From Procambarus clarkii (Eukaryota > Arthropoda > Malacostraca > Decapoda > Cambaridae), in assembly GCF_040958095.1 (NCBI RefSeq), contig NC_091219.1, forward strand, positions 25,205,702-25,269,701: DNA of 64,000 bases, read 5' to 3'. Position 1 is the stretch's first letter, and each line of letters begins with the position of its first letter. Shown piece after piece: positions 46,001-55,642 of the stretch. A model generated the notes under the pieces. The model worked only from the letters and a program-made list of their open reading frames with translations, did no database searches and was not told where the DNA came from. The position numbers and the translations under genes are program-made.

Positions 46001-49000
46001 GCCTGGATCTATACTCACCCCCAGTGACGTCACGCAAACTCTGGAAAGGAAGCAGTCAAGGGATAGGCCAATATAGTTGCTACCCTGTGATTGGTGTATT
46101 CATACGGAAGTTCGCTGGCGCCCTGAGGGGGCTACCACAGTAGGGGGAGGAGGTGCTGTGCAGTCAGGCGAGGGGGGGGGGGTCACCCGTATGCCAACGG
46201 GTCTTTATAGAAATATGTTTGGGGGGGGGGGAAGGGTACCTTGTACCTCTGAAGGCTGTCGACCATATTGCAACTGGCGATACTGCAACCAGAGATGGTC
46301 AGGGGGACAAAAAAACTGATGTTCGGACACTCACCTTGTCCAGGTAGACGGAGTTGATACCACCAGCTATTGAGAAGTAGAAGATGATACACAAGATGCT
46401 GGTGAAGGTTCTCTCTCCACACAGGGCCGAGGACGCTGCCATGGATTTGTACGTCGACGGAAATAACTCCAGCTTTCCCAAGCGTGTTAGCTGCTCCTGC
46501 AACACAAACAACCCCCACTGAGGGCAACATCTGCAACCTAAGCTTACCTCCCACGTGGTCTTGCCCAGTTGGTAATACCTCCCCCCACCCCATAGGGCCT
46601 ATGGGGTAAGGGTATATACACACGCTTCAACAACAGTAAGTTAAGGGTCCTCTGATAGGTTAGGTGGGCAGGAAATTCTCATAAAGTTTCAAAATGTTAT
46701 GAAAAACGTGAATTGAAAGTCATCTATTCTAACCTTACAGAGTTGGCCGGACGACTCAAACAGAAATCAAGAAAACGGAACAGTACGTCACTTTTGTGAG
46801 TCGATTTCATTTCAACTTACGTCCAAATTTGGCCATAGCGCGCATACGAGCCAAAAGTGACGTTATTTTTAAGAGGACGGGTTGCCCCTCCCATTCCAAG
46901 CACGGGAGACATCTCCCGTCACGCAGGGTGCAGTCGCAACTCCACAGATCTCCAGTATCAGCTCTTGATACTGGTAATGGCTCAAAAGAGCCACCACTTA
47001 CGGGCTATTCATGCCCGTGCCACCTTTTGGGTGACTTAATCTTCATCAATCACCATGCCAAGAGGGAGGGAGGGTACTGCATATACAGGCGAGCCGTAAG
47101 CCTGGAAATGCCAGGCTTGACCTCGCTTGTATATATAACATAAACCATCCTCCATTGGAATTTCCCATTGACTGTGTCTCTGACGAAGGACAGAGACCAC
47201 ACGAAGATGTTAAATAATAAAAGTTTAGAAGTTAAAAGACAGTTGGCGCTGGTGGTTTGAAAGAAAGAGAATTGGTCGAAATCTTGGAGAAAGATATAGG
47301 AATTTGATATTTCTGTCTGTGTGAGAAAGTGTCGGAGTTTCTGACTCTCTCTCTTGCTTACATCAATAACACTGCCAAAGGGTGATAGAAGACTCATAGG
47401 GACATGTCTGCCTCGGATGTGTGCTGCTGGCGCCATAGCTGCTACAACCCGCACCTGTGGAGACAACACTTTAGAAGACTGTGTGTGTAATTACCTAAGT
47501 GTAGTTACATGATGAGAGCTACGCTCGTGTGTGTATGTGTGTGTGTTTGCGGTTCTGGCATTCACTGTATGGGTGTATTTATTATTTGTGCCTGCAGAAT
47601 CGAGCTATTAGCTCTTGGACCCCGCCATTTAACCGATCTATTTGTTTCCTTCAATTATGTCTACTACCTATATTTCTTTCAAACACACCCATACACATCC
47701 CCAGGAAGCAGCTGTCTAATTCCCAGGTACCTATATATTTCTAGATGAACAGGCCCATCATTTGAAGGAAACTATCCCAATTTTGTTTCTGCCTCGTCTG
47801 GGAATCAAACCCAGGCCCTTAGGACTACGACCTCCGGCTGCTGAGACTGAGTGGACAGTGCTTACGTTTATCGAGGCCAATATAGGCCATCAACTGATCT
47901 TTCCCAAGATGCAATCCTCAACAGTTGCCTAACTCCCAAGTACCTATTTACTGCTAGGTGAACAGCGGCAAGGAAACGTGCCCAAACGTTACATTCTCTT
48001 CTGGAATCGAACCCGGAACCATTGGGTTCAACAATAGAATTCATCCTATCTAAGTGGGCGAGGCTGCCACCTCTTTTCTTCTCGGCGCGAAGCAGAGAAT
48101 TTACAACGCCTGAATATGTTTAGAAGTACAGCGCCCGGCAAACACACAACGCAACAATCCCTATTGTTTCCTTGTTACAACTTGCTACAAAGTTGTTACA
48201 TCTTGTTAACAAGTTTTTATGACGTGTTAGAAAGTTGTTACAACTTGTTCAAACTCTTCAGCAATGTTCGAAGTTTCGTCGTGCGTTTGGCGGGAAGGTA
48301 CCGTATCTTAATAATTTTCCCTTTGAAGAAGCATTTCAGAAGAACATAATCAAAAGACACGGCGCACCGACCCAGGAGTTGATGTATGGGTGGTAGTTGA
48401 CCACAGCGAAGAAAATGCTCGCACCGAGAGAGTGGCCCACATAGTCGACCTGCGCAGCGCCTGTTGTCTTGCGCACATAGCGCAGCATGGCGGGAACATC
48501 GTAGCGCGCCAACTCGTTGAAACTGTACACAGAGGGCAGCGTTGATAAGCACGATGATATGAACAATTATTTACAGAAAATAACCATAAAAAACACTTAC
48601 GGGGCTATTCATGCCCGTGCCATCTCCTGGGTGCCTTAATATTCATCAATCAATCAATCAATCAATCATAAAAACAGCAATGATGATAATTATAGTTCTA
48701 TCATGGAAGGTATCCCCGGTCTATTATGCCGGTATATTCCCCTATATAACTAATACTACTCGACATAACTAATCATACACAATATACACACACATATATA
48801 TAATACACAAAATATAAATAAAATACACAACATATACAAAACTTGAAGAATACAGAACATACGTGTGAGCTCTTGTAACAAAAAAAAGCTAACTTCTTCA
48901 ACAACAGTCCATTTATAATTTTTCAAAATTAAATTAATCATATAACATTTGTTATAACCAATCGGGTTGCTAAGTAGCCAAATTTAATACACCTTTTGTA

Positions 49001-51115
49001 TATTGCTAGCGTCCATTGTCATTTTCTAATTACAATAATATTGTATTATAATTTTGATATAACAGGCGCAGAATTTCACAAATTATCGCCCTAGAAACCA
49101 AAACAATAACAATTTATTTGTTAAATGTTCACGCTTAAAGATTGGATTTGATATGCTAAGTTTATTCCTCTTACTAAATAAATATGTCTATCCATGAGTA
49201 TGTAGAATATTCCGTTAAGTTAATGCTAAGTCCTAGAACTTGGGATACTTGCCACCCACCTGAAGTCCCATAATTTGGGATAGTTGCTACCCACCTGAAG
49301 TCCCAGAACTCAGGTTGGCTGGGAGAGAGACTAACATGCCGTCGACCATATGAAGTTCCTCTAGCGTTGCCAAGCCAAACATCGTACCCCGCGTCCGCTA
49401 GGATAAAGGCTGTGAGGAAAAGCCTAATCATTAATATCATACAAATATTAATTAATGCTAGTAATACACTACTAAGATCAAAGTCTATATTTTATTTTGT
49501 AAGTTAATCCATACTATATAACACACAAACACACATATATACAATATATAAAGGACGTTTTTATTAATAATAAATATTTGAAAAATTTCCGGAACTTCGT
49601 ACTCACCTAATGCTTGGTCGGGGTCGTTCAAGACAAATCCCGCGCTAGAGAAGAGCACGCCATGCATAACGAAAACCACACGAGGCTCGCCATTGCTACT
49701 CCGTCTCCTGCCCTTGTAGGTGCTGCTTTTGATGCCTTTGTAGTTGCGGCTCTTGTTGACTCTGTGGTTGCTACTGGTGGTTTTGACACTGTTGAGTTGA
49801 AGAACAGAGAAGCCACTCAAACGCAACTTAGTTATGAGATATCAGGAAAGTTTCTAACAAAGTAGAAAAAAAATTAGATACATTATGTCAAAGTTGTCTA
49901 AGAACTAGTGAACTAGTTGATACTATTCTATTCCCTTTTAAAAAAAATTGTATTGGCATATAGAACAAATGCTAAATCATAAACTTTGAGTGAGGGATCG
50001 ACCAGAGTTGTGATGGCATGCATCACTTCCCCTCTGCCTCTGGCTTCACTTGTAGTGACCAGAAGGTTATTATCAACCTACCTGTCCCCTGGTGCCTTGA
50101 GAATCGCGGTCTTCATCACCTCCCCCAACTCTGAACCTCCATCATTCTTGTGTAGAGCACGATGGAAAGCCTCAAGAAAGGTGTGAGTGAGCCCGAGGAT
50201 ACTGGTGTCAGAGAGGGTGTGGCGGTAAGGAAGCGTGCTAGTGTTCGACAGAATATAAGGGTTGGGTAAGCCGTTCGTATATGGGAGGTTTCCGGCGTTC
50301 GGAAGTGAGTCGCTGTAAGGGTGGGTGTGGCCATTCGGTAGTAGATCGTTGTTCGCGTTGCGGCCATGCGGAATGCGATGCATCTCTAGGATGTAGCCGT
50401 CGTCGGTGGTGACGTGGTGGACCTCGGCCGGGTACCCGCGGACCTGGATCAGCTCTGGCTGGTGGAGACACCGTTCGTCAATACCGCAATATGACTGCTC
50501 GTTAAGGTATAGCTGCCGTATCTAACAGTCTGGGGCCAGATTCACGAATCATTTACGCAAGTACTTACAAACGTGTACATCTTTCCTCAATCTTAGATGG
50601 CTTTGGTTATATTTATTAAACAGTTTACAAGCATGAAAACTTCCCAATCAACTGTTGTTATTGTTATAAACAGCCTCCTGGTGCTTAGGAGGCTGTTAAC
50701 TGTTTAATAATTTTAAACAAAGCCGCCAAACATTGAGAGAAAATGTACAGGTTCGTAAGTGCTTTGCGTATCTGTTTCGTGAATTTGGCCCCAGAACCGT
50801 ACTACTTGGCCTAGTAAGCAAGGCACGATTTGCTTAACAGCAACAACAATTGTCGTTATTTTCATATATTTCTTTCAAATTTGTTTAATTATTTTGGTTC
50901 AAATTAAAAAAAAAATCCAGTTGATTAGCACAAATTACATCTGTCCATGGATGCCTTACTGTGGTGAGGTGAGTGTGTGGGTGCTCAGGTGTGCGCCGGG
51001 ACCTGGTGGGGTGGTGGTGAGTGCTGTTCGCTGCACTGTGGTTGCCTCCTGCCTGCGTCAGCAGCAGCAGCAGCAGTAGCAGCAGCAAGAACAGATGAGG
51101 AGTGCCTTCCGTCAT
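43060..51115 (-). CDS. Secreted acid lipase (lysosomal/gastric lipase family, 10 exons)
   Basis: Alpha/beta-hydrolase that cleaves triglycerides or cholesteryl esters in lysosome or gut. Exons: 51115-50960, 50494-50082, 49788-49607, 49409-49295, 48522-48372, 47454-47362, 46496-46335, 45157-45073, 44552-44410, 43215-43060; all phases join, giving 552 codons with the stop. Signal peptide with ten Leu (residues 10-19); possible furin site RSRR (38-41). Lipase core: [20 protein letters not shown], oxyanion loop [34 protein letters not shown], nucleophile GHSLG (Ser about 320), acid loop SENDWVADP, and FNHADF (His about 525). It is about 150 residues longer than the usual 400, from an N-terminal extension and a long insert after the MHRIPHG motif. 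It converges with the channel gene. Which family member it is cannot be told by eye. Confidence 0.92.
43595..43795. mobile_element. Decayed relative of the CTGGGGCCAGATTCACGAA foldback MITE
   Basis: AAACAGTTTACAGACTCCAA and a terminal GTGAATGCGGCCCCTGG resemble inner and end parts of the MITE at 45551-45814. One end is missing. Confidence 0.4.
44033..44085. repeat. Dispersed repeat, copy 3 (diverged; same family as 3605-3668)
   Basis: GGTAATTATCAGGAGAAAGC followed by ACCAAGGTATTACGACTG matches the family of 3605-3668 with clear divergence. In the intron between the last two lipase exons. Confidence 0.45.
44205..44395 (+). mobile_element. tRNA-derived SINE, copy 2 of the CATTCCTTCCC type
   Basis: CTTGGCCTGGACGGTAGTGG, GTCGGCGTTCAAGCCCCGAC (B box), CACAAGTGGTTGGGCACCAT, TCCTTCCCTCCGTCCCATCC, then CCTTCCAAGTGCTATATAGT. 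Parallel to 24385-24550. Its right end stops within about 15 bases of the lipase exon at 44410-44552. Confidence 0.68.
45551..45814. mobile_element. Foldback MITE, copy 1 (264 bp)
   Basis: Starts CTGGGGCCAGATTCACGAAG and ends CTTCGTGAATCTGGCCCCAG, a perfect terminal inverted pair of 20 bp. The pairing continues inward with mismatches (CAAGTACTT..GAAC..GTACATCTTT / AAAGATGTACACGTTCGTAAGTACTTG), so most of the element folds on itself. No coding capacity. Lies in a lipase intron. Target duplication not clear. Confidence 0.85.
46640..46888 (+). repeat. Dispersed repeat, longer copy (GGGTCCTCTGATAGGTTAGG type)
   Basis: AACAGTAAGTTAAGGGTCCT ... GGCAGGAAATTCTCATAAAG ... GTGAGTCGATTTCATTTCAA ... TTGGCCATAGCGCGCATACG ... 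TTTTTAAGAGGACGGGTTG. The copy at 53631-53790 lacks about 90 bp present here between the AAAGTTTCA and GTGAG(T/C)CGA parts. Confidence 0.75.
46998..47055 (+). repeat. Dispersed repeat GGGCTATTCATGCCCGTGCC, copy 2
   Basis: TACGGGCTATTCATGCCCGT, GCCACCTTTTGGGTGACTTA, ATCTTCATCAATCACC; matches 20070-20130. Confidence 0.65.
47705..47880 (-). mobile_element. tRNA-derived SINE, minus-strand copy
   Basis: On the minus strand: CAGTCTCAGCAGCCGGAGGT, TGGGTTTGATTCCCAGACGA (B box), then TGTTCATCTAGAAATATATAGGTACCTGGG, TTAGACAGCTGCTTCC. Same family as 20995-21245; sits next to another copy at 47885-48030 in the lipase gene. Confidence 0.6.
47885..48030 (-). mobile_element. tRNA-derived SINE, minus-strand partial copy
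   Basis: On the minus strand: CCGGGTTCGATTCCAGAAGA, GGGCACGTTTCCTTGCCGCT, GTTCACCTAGCAGTAAATAG, GTACTTGGGAGTTAGGCAAC. It lacks a clear A box. Head-to-tail neighbour of the copy at 47705-47880. Confidence 0.6.
48598..48655 (+). repeat. Dispersed repeat GGGCTATTCATGCCCGTGCC, copy 3
   Basis: GGGGCTATTCATGCCCGTGC, CATCTCCTGGGTGCCTTAAT, ATTCATCAATCAATCA with a short (AATC)n end. Lies in a lipase intron. Confidence 0.65.
49225..49300. repeat. 35-bp tandem duplication across a lipase splice donor
   Basis: The block ending CCACCTGAAGTCCCA occurs at 49256-49270 and again, 35 bp on, at 49291-49305, each preceded by TTGGGATA(C/G)TTGC. On the coding (minus) strand each copy presents GGGACTTCAG|GTGGGT. 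The exon-4 donor after 49295 is therefore followed by a second donor after 49260. Confidence 0.85.
50530..50794. mobile_element. Foldback MITE, copy 2 (265 bp)
   Basis: Same family as 45551-45814: starts CTGGGGCCAGATTCACGAAT and ends TTCGTGAATTTGGCCCCAG. The internal AACAGTTTACAAGCATG and GGTGCTTAGGAGGCTG parts match. Lies in the first intron of the same lipase gene. Confidence 0.85.
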
Positions 51116-51119
51116 GATG

Positions 51120-52140
51120 GCACACACAGGTGTTTTGAAGTCAACCTGGTCAGTGAACATTTGAATTACCAGAATTACAAATAAGCTGATGTACTGTAAT
51201 TGTGAGCGTGATTTGATATATACTGATAATAGTTCCAGTGCTGATGGGGTTCATTTCAAAAATTGTAAAAAAAAAGGTGGGATTTGTATACACACGAGAC
51301 TTACTAAACAAATTCACAATTTATATTTAAAAACAAAAAAGGCAGTGGAGAGAGTTTTTCATAATGTTCTTTTGGTGCTCCCAATTATTTGTACGTCGGT
51401 CGATTCAACTAATTCACGAATTTAACTAATCCTCCTAAAATTATATTACTTAAAGCAAATGTTTATTATTATTATTTTCTACCACAGACGTGGCCACACA
51501 TTCTTATAGCAACTATTTGGTCGAACGTACAAAAATGTAGCCTATTCCCGCAAGCGTTACCATCGTCAAAAAAGTGTCGTACTAAATTAAGTGCCCTTAT
51601 CCTAACTTACCAGAGGACCCACAAACAGAAAACGAGACATTATGTCATTACATTACATTATTCCGCAAGCCGCTGCCATTTTCTAGTAACAACAGTTTTT
51701 AGCCTTAGGAAAAGTATAGGTCAAAATTCAGGTAAATTTAGGTAAAATGAGACGTGCTATTAGAAGCACTGTTGCTCTTAATAATGTTCATGTTTTCTTC
51801 TATTAAATTTGTAGAGAGCCCGAAAATATAAAAACCAAAACCAAATTTAAACATTCTTAGGCCTAGTATTTAACATATATGTACTAAATTAGGACTGAAA
51901 CGTATATTAGACCTAGAATTGCTTGGACAGGTTAGTTTAGGCTTTTAGTTAATCTTCCATTTTCTTGGTGCCATTGAGGCTAATTCATCGATAGAAAACG
52001 GGAAATTTGTAGGGGACCAACAGTCTATTTGTGTACATTTGACTAAATAATTATAATAATTCATTATGAAGGGGGGACAGGTAGCCAGTGTATATATATA
52101 CATGTTAGGCTTATATTAAGGTTCCCCTCTCTTCCCCCAA
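51120..52140. other. Intergenic stretch between the lipase start and a SINE
   Basis: Presumed promoter side of the lipase gene. AT-rich; a segment at 51545-51700 (TTACCAGAGGACCCAC) looks like a diverged, reversed piece of the repeat at 46640. No gene seen. Confidence 0.4.
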
Positions 52141-52144
52141 GATT

Positions 52145-52310
52145 GAATTACTGACCCATTCCAGAATGCAACTCCCATAGAAGCTCTCACTAACTCCTGG
52201 GTACGTATTTGCTGCTAGGTGAACAGATGCACCAGGCGATTGGAAACGCGCCTAACCATTTCTGTCCTACACGGCATTCAAACACGGAATTCCCGATTGT
52301 GAATAGAGAA
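52145..52310 (-). mobile_element. tRNA-derived SINE, minus-strand copy
   Basis: On the minus strand: CCGTGTTTGAATGCCGTGTA, GGCGCGTTTCCAATCGCCTG, TGTTCACCTAGCAGCAAATA, CGTACCCAGGAGTTAGTGAG. Same family as 20995-21245, diverged. Confidence 0.55.
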
Positions 52311-52514
52311 TGAACCCGGCTTCGTACTCTACTAGTGGGGGGGGCTATAGGCTACAAGAATTACAGTGTCCGCGTTTCTAATTCCATTTATTGTATATTG
52401 TGATATACAATAACCGGCGGTTCATTGTATCATTGTATAAGGTCAGAGGCCACCAAATAAGCAAGTCACATTTTGTCCACAGGTTTCCCAGAGGTGCGGC
52501 AAACCTGCCAGCAG

Positions 52515-52990
52515 GCAGTGGAAGGCACTTAGATGGTTGGCAGTGGAAGGTACTTGGGTGGTTGACAGTGGAAGGCACTTAGATGGTTGGCAGTGGAAGG
52601 TACTTGGGTGGTTGACAGTGGAAGGTTCTTGGGTGGTTGGCAGTGGAAGGTACTTGGGTGGTTGACAGTGGAAGGTTCTTGGGTGGTTGGCAGTGGAAGG
52701 TACTTGGATGGTTTGCAGTGGTCGGCACTTGGATGGTTGGCAGTGGAAGGTACTTGGATGGTTGGCAGTGGAAGGTACTTGGATGGTTGGCAGTGGAAGG
52801 CATTAAAATGGGTGGCAGTGAAATGCATTAAAATGGGTGGCAGTGGAAGGCATCAGAATGGGAGGCAGTTGAAGGCACTAGGATGGCTGGCATTGGAAGA
52901 CACTAGTATGTCAGACATAGGATGGCACTAGTATGGCAGACAGTGGAAGGCACAAGGATGGCAGGCAGTGGAATAGCACTTGGATGCCAG
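52515..52990. repeat. 25-bp minisatellite GGCAGTGGAAGGTACTTGGATGGTT
   Basis: About 18 units of 25 bp. The left two thirds are near-identical (TACTTGGGTGGTTG(A/G)CAGTGGAAGG); the right third decays through CATTAAAATGGGTGGCAGTG into GGCACTAGTATGGCAGACAG. On the minus strand the frame reads SKYLPLPTIQVPSTANHP-like repeats; it has no gene context. Confidence 0.92.
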
Positions 52991-53154
52991 GCACTGACCG
53001 ACAAAACTAACAGGATTAATTAAGTAGTCACCACACAAGGGGGGGCCCGGAAGCCTATTGTCGGCTCCCTCCAGCAACCACGTGAGAGTAGTACAGTAAG
53101 GTCGACACTCTCAAACATACTCACGCGTGAATGTAGGGAAGGGACTCTGGATCA

Positions 53155-53225
53155 TGTACACCAGTCGATTGATGGTTGGGAGGCGGCGCACGCGAGCTAA
53201 AGCTCCACCTTAATTGGGAGCGGAA
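53155..53225 (+). mobile_element. SINE tail, copy 2
   Basis: ACCAGTCGATTGATGGTTGG, GAGGCGGCGCACGCGAGCTA, AAGCTCCACC; matches 21645-21725 with substitutions. Confidence 0.5.
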
Positions 53226-53630
53226 AGTGAAAACACTGGCGGCGGCGCTCGCCCTCACGGTAATACACTGTATTGACCCACTCAGGAGGTATAAAGCAGG
53301 TGGAGCTGGCGGTAACAGTGAAGAATGGAGAATGACAAGTGCTCTCTCACACCCCACCTCTTTCCAGATTGGTCAGATAATACCAGGTCACTACCACCAC
53401 GCCCAGTGTCAGGTGTTTTTTTGTTTTTGTTTTTGTTAGATGGTGTTGCAAACTAGAACGAGCTTCGAACCTGCACTTGACTTCTCAACTTGTTTTTTTT
53501 TTTTGGAAGGCTCAAAATTGGCCTGTGAATGTACCAGCCTGACCTTCCAAGCAGCTTCGTGCCAAAATTTACTCCATACTTTTCCGCTTTTTCAAGGTCC
53601 AGACTGTCCAGACTGACAATTTTTTTCCAA

Positions 53631-53790
53631 AAACAGTAAGTTAAGGGTCCTCTGGTAGGTTAGGAGGGCAGGAAATTCTCCTAAAGTTTCATAACTTTCG
53701 TGAGCCGATTTCATTTCAAATTACGTCTATTTTTGGCCATAGCGCGCATACGAGCGAAAAACGACGTTATTTTTAAGAGGACGGGTTGAA
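53631..53790 (+). repeat. Dispersed repeat, shorter copy of 46640-46888
   Basis: AACAGTAAGTTAAGGGTCCT, GGCAGGAAATTCTCCTAAAG, CGTGAGCCGATTTCATTTCA, TTGGCCATAGCGCGCATACG, TTTTTAAGAGGACGGGTTG. About 90 bp shorter than the other copy. Confidence 0.75.
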
Positions 53791-54484
53791 GTAAGACGGT
53801 AACGTAGCAATTCAATATGCGCTAGGTGGACAGAATTCGATGTCTAGGTGCTAAAACAATTTGGAAATTTCCCGATATCTTGATAAATTGGATGTGCCCT
53901 TTGTTCAAGTTCAAGTGCCCTTTGAATTGGCCGCGCTAGACGTTAACGTTGGAAGATCCTCGTGGCTCATTATAGACATGTAAACTAAACAGAACCTAAT
54001 TTTATGATATGGCAACTGAAAAGTTTATTAAAAAAAATAATTCCTGTAATATAGGCTACCAATTGTTTCTGCCGAATATGCCCCAAATTTTCATCCAAAA
54101 TCGACTTGGAGCTAGATAGATGACAGCCTCAATATTAACACAAAGTTCAGAACATATATTTACATATAATTTTTTCGGATCAGCATGATATTAGTATTAT
54201 TACACAGAACTGAAAGTTACAACAAACTTCTATGAGGGAAGGAAAACGAAGTCTACTCAAAAAAAAAGTTATTCCCACATCCTCTGCTAACACAGAACGC
54301 CAGCAAAGGAGTTATACAAAATAATTATAGGAGAATTATAAAGGAGAATTATACAAAATAATTGAAAATAAATCAGGTAAAAATATTAAATTTATAATTC
54401 AACAATATATTATCTTTATTTGTCGGTTATATACAGCGGAAAACAGGTAGAGCTGAAAGCTAAAGACGCAGAAAATGAAACTGG

Positions 54485-54615
54485 AGGGAACGTTAGACAG
54501 AAAGCAAGATAGAAAGTTAGACAGAAAGCAAGATAGAAAGTTAGACAGAAAGCAAGATAAAAAATTTGACAGAAAGCAAGATAGAAAGTTAGACAGAAAG
54601 CAAGATATGAAGCAA
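54485..54615. repeat. 24-bp minisatellite AAAGCAAGATAGAAAGTTAGACAG
   Basis: Five units of exactly 24 bp, with one variant unit (ATAAAAAATTTGAC). The minus strand gives an open FLSCFLSN-type eight-residue repeat, which follows from the period being a multiple of three. Confidence 0.9.
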
Positions 54616-55195
54616 GGTGAAGAAGAAAGCAACTGAGCCATAGCAGAAAGCAAGTCAAATAGAAACCATGGTGTCCTTGACCAGAAGTGAAGCTGTGGAT
54701 GACTGGACGCACCCCGGGGGCCCTTCTCGTTAACCTTTCACTCGTTACTTCCATTCACAGTTAAAAACATGTTCTCGATTCTTATTTAATAGTCCTTACT
54801 TAATAGTGCTTGCTGGCAGCCCAGCTGTGTAATCAAGTCGTCTCTGGTGTGCCGTGCTTGCCGGTAGAGTATACAAGAACATGCACGAGTAAATATAATC
54901 GCTGAAAAGAAGCCTATTGGCCCCCATACGAAGCAGCTCTTATTTATACCTATAGACTACGATATCCTGAAGTTACTTAACTTGGAATCCCTCCGAATCC
55001 ACTATAGGAGTGGAGGCATCCATCTGGTGCCAATTAGCCCAAGATTTACAAAGAACCCGCTTCCTAGGAATAACTTTGTCGTCTTATCATGTACTTGTAA
55101 TTTCAACATTCTCCCTCTGATATCGCTTGACTGTGTTATCATTATCTGGTCTCAGAACCCTTCGTTTTTCAGTATTAAACTGCCTTGAAATTAAA

Positions 55196-55349
55196 ATTGA
55201 AATTGAAATAAGTTTATTGAGGTAAAATACACACAAAGGGATGAGGTAGCTCAAGCTATTCTCACCCCGTTCAGTACATCGTGTTAATACATACATAGAC
55301 ACACAACACAAACAATAAACATTTACCAAACATTCTGAGAGATAAACAT
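55196..55349 (+). repeat. Dispersed repeat, copy 2 of 34068-34213
   Basis: TGAAATAAGTTTATTGAGGT, AAAATACACACAAAGGGATG, CTCAAGCTATTCTCACCCCG, CATTCTGAGAGATAAAC. Upstream flank of the UBL4A-like gene. Confidence 0.75.
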
Positions 55350-55642
55350 CTACATTTCCTATGAACGAACGTGTTTGTTAAAAAAAGGGGTTGTATATAA
55401 TTTGTTAACAATCTCACATAGTTTCCTCCCTGTTGTTTGCACGTAACCCTTTATATAAATGACTCGGTATATTTTTATAGTAATATATATGTAAATTGGT
55501 GAGGAAATGTTAGAAGTTAGAGTAGAGTAGAGTGTATAAAATGTGTTTGTGAATGGTGTGTCAGTGTTGTGGTAGTGCCCATGCAGACGCCTCCACGGCC
55601 CAGCCCGTCTCCTGTAGTGCTGCCTCGCCTCACTACGCGGCC

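Noticed and set aside
46183-46623. 146-codon minus-strand frame overlapping a lipase exon
   Set aside because: It overlaps the true exon 46496-46335 in another frame; the lipase frame has conserved residues and matching splice phases.
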